Shown here: piece by piece, positions 44,335-52,556 of the stretch
Numbering within the stretch: the stretch's first letter is position 1
Layout of the letters: each line of letters opens with the position of its first letter
Source: UBA1765 sp045629945
Lineage (GTDB): Bacteria; Fibrobacterota; Fibrobacteria; Fibrobacterales; Fibrobacteraceae
Direction: 5' to 3'
Length of the DNA: 64,000 nucleotides
Assembly (NCBI GenBank): GCA_045629945.1
Contig: JAZQSE010000030.1
Location: forward strand, 1-64,000
The notes under the pieces: generated by a model
What the model saw: the letters and a program-made list of their open reading frames with translations, nothing else
Databases searched by the model: none
What the model was told of the DNA's origin: nothing
Position numbers and translations under genes: made by a program

Positions 44335-46089
44335 ATGTTTCTTGAAAAATATTCTTTTAAAGTTTTATTATTCGTTTTTGTTTTAGAAATGGTGTTTCCT
44401 GTTTTTATTAATGGAACACCTTTAAAAGCAGAACATTCTTCTAAAGTTTCATTGGATTTTTCAGAGGCAGATATCAGAGATGTAGTGCGCGCGGTTTCGG
44501 GAGCTTATCATATTCCAATAATTGTTGACCAAATCGTAAAAGCCAAAGTAACAGTTCATTTAGAAAATGTTGAAGTGTGGGATGCATTACATGCAATATG
44601 TGGGGCAAATGGACTTTCCTTTAGACGAGAAAATGGTGTTTTCAGAATTCAAAAAGAAACAACAGGGAACAAAGATTTTTTTGCTTTACGAAATGGTAAA
44701 ATAGATTTAAATGTAAATGGAAAAGATTTAAAAGATTTTCTTCAAGAATTTTCAAAAAACACTGGGTTAAGTGTAGTTTTCCCGGCAGAAATAAAAGGGA
44801 ATGTTTACGCAAACATACAAGGCGCTTCTCCAGAAGCGGCTTTGAGTACAATTCTTTCTGCGAATAAATATTCTCTTTTAGAAAGAGATTCTCTTTTTTT
44901 TGTTTCTCAAGGAAGCATAATTTCTAAAGAAAATGAATTAGAAGTTTTTAGAACAGGAAATAGTTTTTGCTTAAAAGCAGATGATGTTTCTATTGGAACA
45001 ATTGTTCAAGAATTGGCAAAAAAAGCTTCAAAAAATATTGTGCTTTATACTGCAGCCGACGAGAATATTACATTATCACTTGATAGTGTTACATTAAATA
45101 CGGCATTAGAAACCATTTTTAACGGAAGTCGTTATACTTATATTCTAAGTGAAAAAGGTGAAATTTTTGTAGGCGAAAAAGAGAAACAAGCGAATTTTCG
45201 AAAGACAAAATTATTCCCTTTAAGATATTTGCCGGCAGTTAAAGCAGTAGAACTTTTAGAAAAAAGTTTTGGCGATAAAGGTGGAAAATATTTTGAAATA
45301 AAAGAACAAAATGCTGTTTTACTTATTGGAAACGAAAGCGATATTACATTACAAGAAAATTTTTTGACAACACTTGATTTGCCTATTCCGCAAATTTTGT
45401 TGGAATGTTTAATTGTTGAGTTTAAAAAAGGCAATGCTTTTGAAATAGGGTTTCATAGTGGAAATTCTCGAAAAACAGGAGAAGCTGATTTAGGGTTTCG
45501 AGGTTATTTTTCGTTCCCTGGAAAAGATGTGCGTTTATTTGATGGTTATGGAAAAATTGGTGTTTTGCCCGATCAATTTATTTTAGAATTAGCTTCTTTA
45601 GAAGAAAAAAATTTAGCTGAAGTTTTGGCTCGCCCGAGTATCAGTACGATGAATGGGACAAAAGCTGGAATTTTTGTAACGAATACAAGTTATTATCAAG
45701 TCAATCAGGTTTCGCCGGATGGTTATCCGATTGTTGATTATCGTTCTTTTAATGATGGAATTAGTTTAGAAATAACACCAACGGTTACACAGACTGGCGA
45801 AATAACCATAAATGTCTTGCCAGAAATAAAAACGTCTTCAAGAAGTTCTGGCGATGGGCCAAGAGACATCAGTACAAGAAATTTACAGACAACCATTTCT
45901 TTAAAAGATGGAGAAACATTGTGTCTAGGAGGGCTTTTACGAAAAACAACTTCAGAAGTATCTTCAGCAGTTCCTTTTTTAGGGAGCATTCCCTTGATAG
46001 GAAAATTCTTTAGTTATGTCTCCAAAGAAGAAGAAACATCTGAATTAGTGGTTTTTATAACGCCGAAAGTGTTGAAAAAGGAACCGTAA
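44335..46089 (+). CDS. Secretin (PilQ/GspD-like) with STN domains
   Basis: About 584 residues; the start is placed at 44335 because it gives a proper signal (FKVLLFVFVLEMVFPVFING); an ATG 27 nt upstream is possible. Three successive STN/N0-type domains are seen: DFSEADIRDVVRAVSGAYHI, LNVNGKDLKDFLQEFSKNTG and LKADDVSIGTIVQELAKKAS. An N1-like KH domain (TKLFPLRYLPAVKAVELLEK) follows, then the secretin core with EVLARPSISTMNGTKAGI and, near the end, LKDGETLCLGGLLRKTTSE and VPFLGSIPLIGKFFS. It forms an outer-membrane ring for type IV pili or type II secretion. First of six overlapping genes. Confidence 0.92.
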   Translation: MFLEKYSFKVLLFVFVLEMVFPVFINGTPLKAEHSSKVSLDFSEADIRDVVRAVSGAYHIPIIVDQIVKAKVTVHLENVEVWDALHAICGANGLSFRRENGVFRIQKETTGNKDFFALRNGKIDLNVNGKDLKDFLQEFSKNTGLSVVFPAEIKGNVYANIQGASPEAALSTILSANKYSLLERDSLFFVSQGSIISKENELEVFRTGNSFCLKADDVSIGTIVQELAKKASKNIVLYTAADENITLSLDSVTLNTALETIFNGSRYTYILSEKGEIFVGEKEKQANFRKTKLFPLRYLPAVKAVELLEKSFGDKGGKYFEIKEQNAVLLIGNESDITLQENFLTTLDLPIPQILLECLIVEFKKGNAFEIGFHSGNSRKTGEADLGFRGYFSFPGKDVRLFDGYGKIGVLPDQFILELASLEEKNLAEVLARPSISTMNGTKAGIFVTNTSYYQVNQVSPDGYPIVDYRSFNDGISLEITPTVTQTGEITINVLPEIKTSSRSSGDGPRDISTRNLQTTISLKDGETLCLGGLLRKTTSEVSSAVPFLGSIPLIGKFFSYVSKEEETSELVVFITPKVLKKEP

Positions 46090-46090
46090 A

Positions 46091-47164
46091 ATGATAATAG
46101 AAAAATGCGGTTTTGAAAAAGTGGCGTTTGTAGATGTAGAATTGGCAATGATTGAAATTTGCTTGCCTTTTGACAAAATACTTTCTTTTCAAGAAATGGA
46201 AATAGAATTGCAAAAGAATTTCCCAACAAGAATTCTTGGAAAAGATAAATTAGTGCCGGTACCTTTATTTTCTTTTAATACTGCCGAAGGCCGTGTTCAT
46301 CGTATAGTTGTATTTTTTATTTCAAAAGAAAATTCTTTAGAAAAAAAAGCGGATAGAGTTTTGCCATTCATAGCGGCTTTAACCAAAGCTGCAGAAAATA
46401 TAATGCAAAAAAAAGAAGGCGGAGAAAATCTTTTATTTTGGAAAATCCATAAAGGAACTTTTTTTGCCTTGCTTTTTTGGGAGGGACATTTAGTTTATTT
46501 GTGGCGAGAATATTGTGAAAACTTGAAAGGAGTTTCTGCTCGGCTAGAACAGATTCAAAAATTTTTAAAAGATAAATCGGTTCTTTTTAAAGGCGTTCCT
46601 TTTGTTGTTTTTGAAGCAAATCCAATAGAGGGGGATTTTTTATTTAAAGAATCGGCAAAAGATTTTTTCTGGAGAAATGTTGATTTAGAAAGCTCAAAAT
46701 TTTGGAAACCTCTTTTTAAAGCGAGAATGCTGAAGATAGTTTCTTTGTTGATTTTTTTGGGGATATTGTTTTTTACTCTTGGCTTTTTAAATCAAGCCAA
46801 AGAAAAATCTTTTTTAAGTGTAAAAGAAAATTTGGCGAAAGAAATAGAGATTAAACAGAATACTTTTCAGGGTAAACTTCAAGAATGGAAAGAAATCCCC
46901 TGGGTAAAAGATTTTCCATTTTTCCCGCAAGAGCTTTTTTCATTAGTGGGTTTTAAAGGTGAAAACTTTCAACGATTTCGGGGAGAACGTTTGCAAGGGA
47001 AATGGAAACTTTTATTAGAATATTCTTCGGAAAATTCTTTTTCGGAAAGCTTTCTGAAGAGCACTTTAGAAAATGCGCATTTAAAGGAGTTCAGGATTCA
47101 AGAACGTAAATGGAAAGGTGAAAACCTGGAAACAGGGGTTTTAGAAGGTTTTTATGTTCCGTAA
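46091..47164 (+). CDS. PilM/GspL-like assembly protein (inferred)
   Basis: 357 residues. The N-terminal 210 residues are soluble and weakly like the actin-fold cytoplasmic domain of PilM/GspL. One transmembrane segment lies at about 213-233 (ARMLKIVSLLIFLGILFFTLGFL), followed by a coiled-coil stretch and a small periplasmic domain, as in GspL-type proteins. It starts one base after the secretin stop. It would form the inner-membrane platform. Assignment rests on position and topology more than on motifs. Confidence 0.62.
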   Translation: MIIEKCGFEKVAFVDVELAMIEICLPFDKILSFQEMEIELQKNFPTRILGKDKLVPVPLFSFNTAEGRVHRIVVFFISKENSLEKKADRVLPFIAALTKAAENIMQKKEGGENLLFWKIHKGTFFALLFWEGHLVYLWREYCENLKGVSARLEQIQKFLKDKSVLFKGVPFVVFEANPIEGDFLFKESAKDFFWRNVDLESSKFWKPLFKARMLKIVSLLIFLGILFFTLGFLNQAKEKSFLSVKENLAKEIEIKQNTFQGKLQEWKEIPWVKDFPFFPQELFSLVGFKGENFQRFRGERLQGKWKLLLEYSSENSFSESFLKSTLENAHLKEFRIQERKWKGENLETGVLEGFYVP

Positions 47165-47924
47165 AAGAATCAAAATTATAATATGGCTTTTGTTGCCCTC
47201 GCTTATTTTACTAGCTGGTTTTAGTTTCTGGCTTTATACTTGTGTGAAAGAAAATACTAACAGGGATTTAAACATTTATAAAAAAGAAATTTGGCAAATT
47301 GAAAAGCAGACCGATTCGTTGCAAAAACTGCATTTAAATATGCCGGCATTTTCTGTTGTGGATTTTGAGCCAAAAAGGGTTAGAAAATGCCTTTTAAAAT
47401 ATTCAAAAGAAATTTTATTTTTCCAAATGGATTCAGTTTCTTTGAACGGGCGCGTGCAAGGGGCGTTTAACGAGTTGATTTTTTTACTTAGCGAATTATC
47501 AAATTTTGCCCCTCAGATTATTTTGTATTCATTTCAAATGCATAAATTAAATAGCATCTGGCAATTGGATTTTTCTTTAGGGCCACTTTTGCCCAAAATG
47601 GAAATCATTCAGCCCAGTTTTATTTCTCTTGATTCTTTAGAAAAGCGTTGGCATGTTCCAAAAGTTCAAAAATTTATTCAAAGCAAAGAAAAACGAAACA
47701 AAAATATTTTGCTAACAAATAAAATTCAAGAAAAATGTATGAAACAAAATTTTAAAATTCTTGGAGTTGTAGCAGGCTATTCTTGTTTAATAGAAACACC
47801 TACCGGAAAAGAAATGATTTTACAAGGTGAGTTTTTTAATGGGTATCGGGTAGATTCTGTTTTCAATCATTCAGTGCTTTTTCGTTGTGGAAATGAAACA
47901 TGGTTAAAGGAAGTTGGAAAATGA
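47154..47924 (+). CDS. PilN/PilO-like single-pass inner-membrane protein (inferred)
   Basis: 256 residues. A short basic N-terminus (MFRKRIK) precedes a single transmembrane helix (IIIWLLLPSLILLAGFSFWLY), then a coiled-coil (about 30-60) and a small alpha/beta domain resembling PilO/GspM. AAGG 5 nt upstream supports the start, which overlaps the previous gene by 11 bp. The C-terminal third (QEKCMKQNFKILGVVAGYS onward) could be a PilP/GspC-like piece. Low sequence signal; topology and operon place it in the assembly platform. Confidence 0.6.
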   Translation: MFRKRIKIIIWLLLPSLILLAGFSFWLYTCVKENTNRDLNIYKKEIWQIEKQTDSLQKLHLNMPAFSVVDFEPKRVRKCLLKYSKEILFFQMDSVSLNGRVQGAFNELIFLLSELSNFAPQIILYSFQMHKLNSIWQLDFSLGPLLPKMEIIQPSFISLDSLEKRWHVPKVQKFIQSKEKRNKNILLTNKIQEKCMKQNFKILGVVAGYSCLIETPTGKEMILQGEFFNGYRVDSVFNHSVLFRCGNETWLKEVGK

Positions 47925-48865
47925 ATCGAGGAGCTTCTTTGCCAATTGTTTTAGCCATTCTTTTTTCTTTACTCCCATTGAGTATGGTTTTAATTTCTTT
48001 GTCGGATAATGGAATGCAAGGGATTCTTGTAGAGCATAAACGATTTCAGGAATTGTATAAAGCCGAAGCCTCAATTTATGCCAGATTATATGCTTTGCCA
48101 ATAAAAAATTTGTTCAATGTCCGTATCCAAGAAAATGGTTTTTGGGATAAAGCTTGTGTAAATCTTTTTCAAGGTGAATTATGTGCTGTTTATGGTTCGG
48201 GTTTTGAAAGTTATCATTTTTTAAAGAATAATTTAGAATTGCAAGAGGCTTTTCAATCTAGACTTTTATCATTGAAAAATGCTTTATTTATACGAGATAC
48301 ATTGTACGGGAATCGTTATTTTGAACGATTGCCTTCAGAATGTTTTGCTGTAGAAAATGGAGATGTTCGTGTTCAGTTGGATTCTTCGTTAAATAAGGCC
48401 TGCATTTTTTGTTCAGGTGATATTTTATTTCGAGGAAATGGTGTTATTGATACGCTTATGCTTTTCGGTGGTGGAGCTATTCGCCTAGAAGGCGAATGGC
48501 GTGTGCGCCATTTAGAAGCGCACACGAGTGAAAAAATTTCACTCACCACCGTAAAATTCCAAGGAGTTGTAAGCGCAAGAGAAGTGGCGTTAGAAAACAG
48601 AACTGTTGGCGAGTATCCCTCTATTATTGCTTTAATGCCTGCAAGTTGGAATGAAAAAACAGCAATTGAAATCCAATATGGTTCACATTTCATAGGGACA
48701 TTATGGAATGCAGAACTTCATTCAGAAATAGATATTTCGCCAAATAAAAATAACAAAGCCAATATTTTAGGTTTTTCAAATATCTGGGAATTGAAAAAAG
48801 ATATCCCCATACCGACATTTTTTGGAGAACATTCAGGCACTCCCATTATATTGGAGTGGTTATGA
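47921..48865 (+). CDS. PilX-like envelope protein with possible beta-helix
   Basis: 314 residues from the ATG at 47921, which overlaps the previous stop (ATGA) and has AAGGA upstream. The N-terminus MNRGASLPIVLAILFSLLPL resembles the N-terminal helix of PilX/GspK minor pilins (RGxxLP), without a classic GFTLIE site. The rest includes two Cys pairs and a stacked beta stretch (FRGNGVIDTLMLFGGGAIRLEG to IGTLWNAELH) that may be a small beta-helix. The DNA for residues about 187-208 is packed with overlapping inverted repeats. Confidence 0.62.
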   Translation: MNRGASLPIVLAILFSLLPLSMVLISLSDNGMQGILVEHKRFQELYKAEASIYARLYALPIKNLFNVRIQENGFWDKACVNLFQGELCAVYGSGFESYHFLKNNLELQEAFQSRLLSLKNALFIRDTLYGNRYFERLPSECFAVENGDVRVQLDSSLNKACIFCSGDILFRGNGVIDTLMLFGGGAIRLEGEWRVRHLEAHTSEKISLTTVKFQGVVSAREVALENRTVGEYPSIIALMPASWNEKTAIEIQYGSHFIGTLWNAELHSEIDISPNKNNKANILGFSNIWELKKDIPIPTFFGEHSGTPIILEWL

Positions 48866-49173
48866 AAAAAGGCTATTCTTTATTAGAAGTTCTTGTGTCA
48901 GCATTGCTTTTAAATTTGGGGATTTATTTGTCTATGCAAGTCCATCAACATTCCTTGCTGATTGAAAAACGACATAAGCAAGAAAAAGAAAAATTTCTTT
49001 TGCAAATAGCAACATTTGATTCTCTAGTAAAGACTCAACCATTATGTAAGCCAGAAACAATAGAAAAAGAATCTCTTCACTTTCATATAGAACCTGTATC
49101 TACAAATCCTCCTTTTGTTCGGGTTGAAGTCAAAGGAAAAACTCTGTGGAGACTTATTCCATGCAAAATTTAA
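48862..49173 (+). CDS. Type IV pilin-like (pseudopilin) protein
   Basis: 103 residues, MKKGYSLLEVLVSALLLNLGIY: short basic leader, Gly at the prepilin cleavage site, YSLLEV with the conserved Glu at +5, and a hydrophobic helix. The globular part is small with two Cys. GGAG 5 nt upstream; overlaps the previous stop (ATGA). It would need a prepilin peptidase, which is not in this window. GspI/PilV-like in size. Confidence 0.85.
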   Translation: MKKGYSLLEVLVSALLLNLGIYLSMQVHQHSLLIEKRHKQEKEKFLLQIATFDSLVKTQPLCKPETIEKESLHFHIEPVSTNPPFVRVEVKGKTLWRLIPCKI

Positions 49174-49388
49174 AACGCGGTTTTACACTAATTGAAATGG
49201 CAAGTGCTGCTTTAGCGTCTGCCATTTTAATCTTTTCGGCATTATATTTTTTTACAAGTGAACTCTATGTTATCAATCAAAAACACAAAGCACGGGAAAC
49301 TTCTCTTGAACAAAGTTTAGATTCGCTACGTCTTTTGCGGAAATCAACAATACGCAAAAAGATTATCCCCAGAAATTTTCAGCAATAA
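49161..49388 (+). CDS. Small pseudopilin (GspJ/PilW-like N-terminus)
   Basis: 75 residues, MQNLKRGFTLIEMASAALAS: a canonical type III signal (RG^FTLIE) then a hydrophobic helix. It is very short, with only about 35 residues after the helix, so it may be a minor tip pilin or truncated. It starts at 49161, overlapping the previous gene by 13 bp with GGAG 9 nt upstream. It is the last gene of the secretin operon, ending just before a bidirectional terminator. Confidence 0.8.
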   Translation: MQNLKRGFTLIEMASAALASAILIFSALYFFTSELYVINQKHKARETSLEQSLDSLRLLRKSTIRKKIIPRNFQQ

Positions 49389-49412
49389 AAAAGCGCCATT
49401 CACGGCGCTTTT
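49389..49412. terminator. Bidirectional terminator between pilin operon and GT2
   Basis: AAAAGCGCC (49389-49397) pairs with GGCGCTTTT (49404-49412) around ATTCAC. It serves both the secretin operon and the minus-strand glycosyltransferase gene. Confidence 0.88.
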
Positions 49413-49419
49413 AAAACGA

Positions 49420-50952
49420 TTAAGCTTGTTGAACATTTAGTTGTTTTTTAATGCGATGTGTTTCTATCAGGTTAGATATGTAATGCATAAAACTCAACAC
49501 ACCAACCATCAAGAATCCAATAGCATACAAACCAATAAATGGTCCAATAATAAACTTCTGGGCACCAATATATTCAAGAAGCCCAAAGATACAATAAACG
49601 CCAATTAAAATTTCAATGAGAGCTAGCAATGGGAACTTTTGAGCATAATGGCTAAGAGACTTAGCTCCTTTCTTAGGTGTTCTGACAAAAGCACCTTTAA
49701 AGCCAAGAACTGCAGAAAGTACGGCACGTGTGTTACTTACAGCAATCCCAACACCAAGAGCCATAAGAATTGGGAAAGAAAGAATTCTCATTTTCCAACC
49801 GACATAGCCCGAGCAACGTTGGGCAACAAGGTAAAGAACAGAAGGAGCAATAGCAGCAAGAAGAATAAATGAGAAACCAACTAAATACATCCAATCTGGT
49901 AAACCTTTAATAGGTTCATACCAAGCAAGTAGTGGTAAAGAGAAAAGAGCGGTAAACAACATGCAAGGGTGGATAGAATAGTGTGTGGTGTGCATAATAG
50001 CGCCAAGTTTAATTTTAAATGGAACCTTTGCACGCAAAACTTTTGGAAGAATTTTCTTAGCAGTCTGGATAGAACCTTTTGCCCAGCGGAATTGTTGGGC
50101 TTTGAATGCATTGATGTCGTTAGGAAGTTCTGCAGGTACAATAACATCAAAGACAAACTTCATTTTCCAACCAGCCAACTGACTTCTGTAAGACAAGTCC
50201 ATATCTTCTGTTAAAGTATCACCTTCCCAACCACCAGCGTCGTCAATAGCTTGTCTACGCCAAACACCAGCAGTTCCGTTGAAGTTCATAAAGAGATTGC
50301 CCCAACTGCGAGCGGATTGTTCAACGACAAAGTGACCATCGATACCAATTGATTGAGCAAGAGTCAAACCAGATTCCATGCGGTTCAAGTGGCCCCAACG
50401 ACCTTGAACTAGCCCCACATGTTCGTCCATAACCATATAAGGAATCGTCTTCAACAAGAAATCTTTTTCAGGAACAAAATCGGCGTCAAATATGGCCAAG
50501 AAATTACCACGGGCAACCACCATACCTTCTTTCAATGCACCGGCTTTATAATCTTTACGGATAGTTCTGTGAATGAGTTTAATATCATAACCGCGGGCTT
50601 GCATTTCTGCAACTTTGCGTTTTGTAACTTCGTAACATTCGTCAGTGGAATCATCAAGGACTTGGATTTCGTGTTTGTCTTTTGGATAGTCCATAGCACA
50701 AACAGCTTCAATCAAACGTTCTACGCAATTAGCTTCATTGAAAACAGGGAGTTGGGTTGTAACAACAGGAAGTTCGTCTAAAGAATGTTCTCGGTAAAAC
50801 TTGAGAATATTTTTTCTGTCGGTGAGGCGAACACGACGGCTATTTTTTAGGAAAAGGTAAATGCTTGCGTAACAATTGAAACCATAAGCGACAAGGCCCA
50901 CACCGGCTATCACATAAATAACAAAAATTACATTTAGTAGAAACTGACTCAT
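49420..50952 (-). CDS. Processive-type membrane glycosyltransferase family 2
   Basis: 510 residues with an N-terminal transmembrane helix and a cluster of C-terminal ones. GT2 motifs of the cellulose-synthase-like type: VLDDSTDECYEV (first Asp), IFDADFVPEKDFL (DxD), TLTEDMDLSYRSQ (TED base) and QQFRWAKGS (QxxRW). It would polymerise or attach sugars (glucose, mannose or GlcNAc) to an extracellular glycan at the inner membrane. No PilZ or BcsB partner is adjacent. A TATATTTG box is about 35 nt upstream. Confidence 0.9.
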   Translation of the reverse strand: MSQFLLNVIFVIYVIAGVGLVAYGFNCYASIYLFLKNSRRVRLTDRKNILKFYREHSLDELPVVTTQLPVFNEANCVERLIEAVCAMDYPKDKHEIQVLDDSTDECYEVTKRKVAEMQARGYDIKLIHRTIRKDYKAGALKEGMVVARGNFLAIFDADFVPEKDFLLKTIPYMVMDEHVGLVQGRWGHLNRMESGLTLAQSIGIDGHFVVEQSARSWGNLFMNFNGTAGVWRRQAIDDAGGWEGDTLTEDMDLSYRSQLAGWKMKFVFDVIVPAELPNDINAFKAQQFRWAKGSIQTAKKILPKVLRAKVPFKIKLGAIMHTTHYSIHPCMLFTALFSLPLLAWYEPIKGLPDWMYLVGFSFILLAAIAPSVLYLVAQRCSGYVGWKMRILSFPILMALGVGIAVSNTRAVLSAVLGFKGAFVRTPKKGAKSLSHYAQKFPLLALIEILIGVYCIFGLLEYIGAQKFIIGPFIGLYAIGFLMVGVLSFMHYISNLIETHRIKKQLNVQQA

Positions 50953-50985
50953 TTGTTATGTCTACCTTGTTGTAAAACTTAAGCG

Positions 50986-50993
50986 CAAATATA
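50986..50993 (-). promoter_or_regulatory. -10 box of GT2 gene
   Basis: Minus strand TTTCTATATTTGCGC, with core TATATTTG, a full match to TAnnTTTG. Confidence 0.55.
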
Positions 50994-51014
50994 GAAAGGA
51001 TTCTCTGACTTTTC

Positions 51015-51022
51015 TACATTTT
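51015..51022 (+). promoter_or_regulatory. -10 box of the three-gene unknown operon
   Basis: TTTTCTACATTTTTC, with core TACATTTT, facing away from the GT2 promoter. Confidence 0.45.
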
Positions 51023-51068
51023 TCATAAAAAGACACAGCTTTTTAAATGATTTGTTGGTGACAAAAGG

Positions 51069-51584
51069 GTGAAAAAGCGAGAAATATTGCAAAAATGGGC
51101 GAAAAACGGTAAAAATAGCGAAGGATTCTCAGAAAGTCTTCGTTCATTACTTTTTTTTGCTGTAAAAGAGGCATTAAAGAGAAAATTCCCCGAAAAAACG
51201 CTGATTTCGCCAGAAAAAGCATTTTCTGAAGTTTTGCCTGAAAATCCGCATTTGCTAAGTTGGTTTTCTTTTCCTGAACGTTATGAGTCAGAAATTCTTG
51301 ATTTTGCCGTAGAACCGCAGTTGGAATTTTTGGTGACAAACGATAAAAAAGTGTTTTTTGAAGAAGATTTGAGGAGTTTTTCTTGCCCGGAAGCTTCTAT
51401 TCGGGCCCGGATTTTACTTTCTGCATTGCCAGCTAATTCAGAAGTTTGTTTGTTGGTTTCTGGAGGGAATCCTATAGAAAACGTGCCGGCTGCATTAATT
51501 GCAGATGGCTGTTTAATTCAAAAAAGAGAAAAAAAAGGCAATTTCTGGAAGATTTTTGTACTTAAACAGAATGAAGTTAAGTAG
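51069..51584 (+). CDS. Unknown protein, first of a three-gene operon
   Basis: 171 residues from a GTG; AAAAGG abuts the start, so the exact start is uncertain. The N-terminus is very basic (MKKREILQKWAKNGKNSE), the middle mixed, and the C-terminus beta-rich with a SGGNPIENVPAALIADG loop. No signal, membrane segment or known family. Followed 12 nt later by the next unknown gene. Confidence 0.6.
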   Translation: MKKREILQKWAKNGKNSEGFSESLRSLLFFAVKEALKRKFPEKTLISPEKAFSEVLPENPHLLSWFSFPERYESEILDFAVEPQLEFLVTNDKKVFFEEDLRSFSCPEASIRARILLSALPANSEVCLLVSGGNPIENVPAALIADGCLIQKREKKGNFWKIFVLKQNEVK

Positions 51585-51595
51585 ATTCCATAAGA

Positions 51596-52195
51596 ATGGA
51601 AAACAGAACTTTAGTTATTGCCGATGAAATGTCCGGCCCCGGCGGCGAAGCCGCGGAGCTCTTTTCGCAGTTGCTTTTGTGTCTTGAACCAGAACGTCCA
51701 AGGCAATTTGTTTTTAACACGCCATTATATGGTAGCATAGAAAGTCTGTATTCTAAGCAAGAATTAGATATTATTGGTAAACAAGCTGGCCGGATTATTT
51801 TTGGTGTGGGCTTAAGAGAGTTACGTCGGGGAGTTCCGCCCGAAGAATTGTTTAACCTATTTAGAAAACTTATTCTAGATGTGTCTGTAAGGACATCGGG
51901 TGAAATTTATTTAGTGACTATCCCAGAAGCAGCGTCTCCGGATACGCCTTTCTCTATAAACCATTGGAATGATTTAATCGGAACGCTTCAGTCTTCAAAT
52001 ATTATTTTGCTTGATTTTGCAAAAGAAGAAAGTTTATTTCAACAACGCCAATTAGCACGAGGTAAATTTGTTCGCAATCTCTGGAATGAAAAGGGAGAAC
52101 CGACGCCTATGTGTTTGACCTTGTTAGCATTGTTTCTTCAAAAATCTTTCATGAAAAAATCCATACCTGAAATAGGTACATCCAAGGAGGCATAA
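51596..52195 (+). CDS. Unknown alpha/beta protein
   Basis: 199 residues. The pattern of alternating hydrophobic strands (TLVIADEMSG, RQFVFNTPLYG, GRIIFGVGLRELR, GEIYLVTIPEA, NIILLDFAKEE) suggests a Rossmann-like or SGNH-like fold, but the catalytic Ser block and the Asp-His pair are not clear. The C-terminus is helical. It overlaps the next gene by 1 nt (TAATG). Function unknown. Confidence 0.62.
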   Translation: MENRTLVIADEMSGPGGEAAELFSQLLLCLEPERPRQFVFNTPLYGSIESLYSKQELDIIGKQAGRIIFGVGLRELRRGVPPEELFNLFRKLILDVSVRTSGEIYLVTIPEAASPDTPFSINHWNDLIGTLQSSNIILLDFAKEESLFQQRQLARGKFVRNLWNEKGEPTPMCLTLLALFLQKSFMKKSIPEIGTSKEA

Positions 52196-52452
52196 TGGCT
52201 ACTTTTGATAATATCGCTCAGGAAAAAAGCAAAGTAAAGGTTTGTGACCGCTGCCATCAGGAAGCGCCTTTAAAGACTATTCGGGTAAGGCGAATTGAAC
52301 GAACGGATGGAGCTGCTTCTTGTGGTATGGTAACACTTCATTATTGCGAAGCTTGCCTTTTGAAAAACAAGCAAAACGATAAAACAGCAGTTTTACCTTC
52401 AAACAAACAACTCAAAAATATGCTCCGTAACGCCAAAAAAGGGCTTTTGTAA
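52195..52452 (+). CDS. Small zinc-ribbon-like protein
   Basis: 85 residues with CDRC (about 17-20) and YCEAC (about 50-54) forming a likely four-Cys zinc site, separated by a beta hairpin rich in Arg and Thr. The tail is basic (LKNMLRNAKKGLL). AAGGAGG 4-5 nt before the ATG is a strong ribosome site, so this may be the most highly translated gene of the operon. It could bind nucleic acid or protein. No exact family. Confidence 0.7.
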   Translation: MATFDNIAQEKSKVKVCDRCHQEAPLKTIRVRRIERTDGAASCGMVTLHYCEACLLKNKQNDKTAVLPSNKQLKNMLRNAKKGLL

Positions 52453-52505
52453 TTTTTTTTAAATAAAAATCATTTTACTCCCTTTTCGTTAGAAATGATT
52501 CATAC

Positions 52506-52532
52506 TAAATTTGGGCGGTCTTTGTAGACCGC
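52506..52532 (+). promoter_or_regulatory. -10 box and 5' hairpin of the SulP gene
   Basis: TAAATTTG (52506-52513) is followed at once by GCGGTC (52515-52520), loop TTTGTA, GACCGC (52527-52532). The hairpin would lie at the 5' end of the sulP mRNA; alternatively it is the terminator of the operon ending at 52452, since ATTTTC follows. Confidence 0.5.
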
Positions 52533-52556
52533 ATTTTCTAAAGAAAAAGGAATATT

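Noticed and set aside
44177..44386. 69-codon plus-strand frame
   Set aside because: Hydrophobic low-complexity frame overlapping the secretin start, without a ribosome site.
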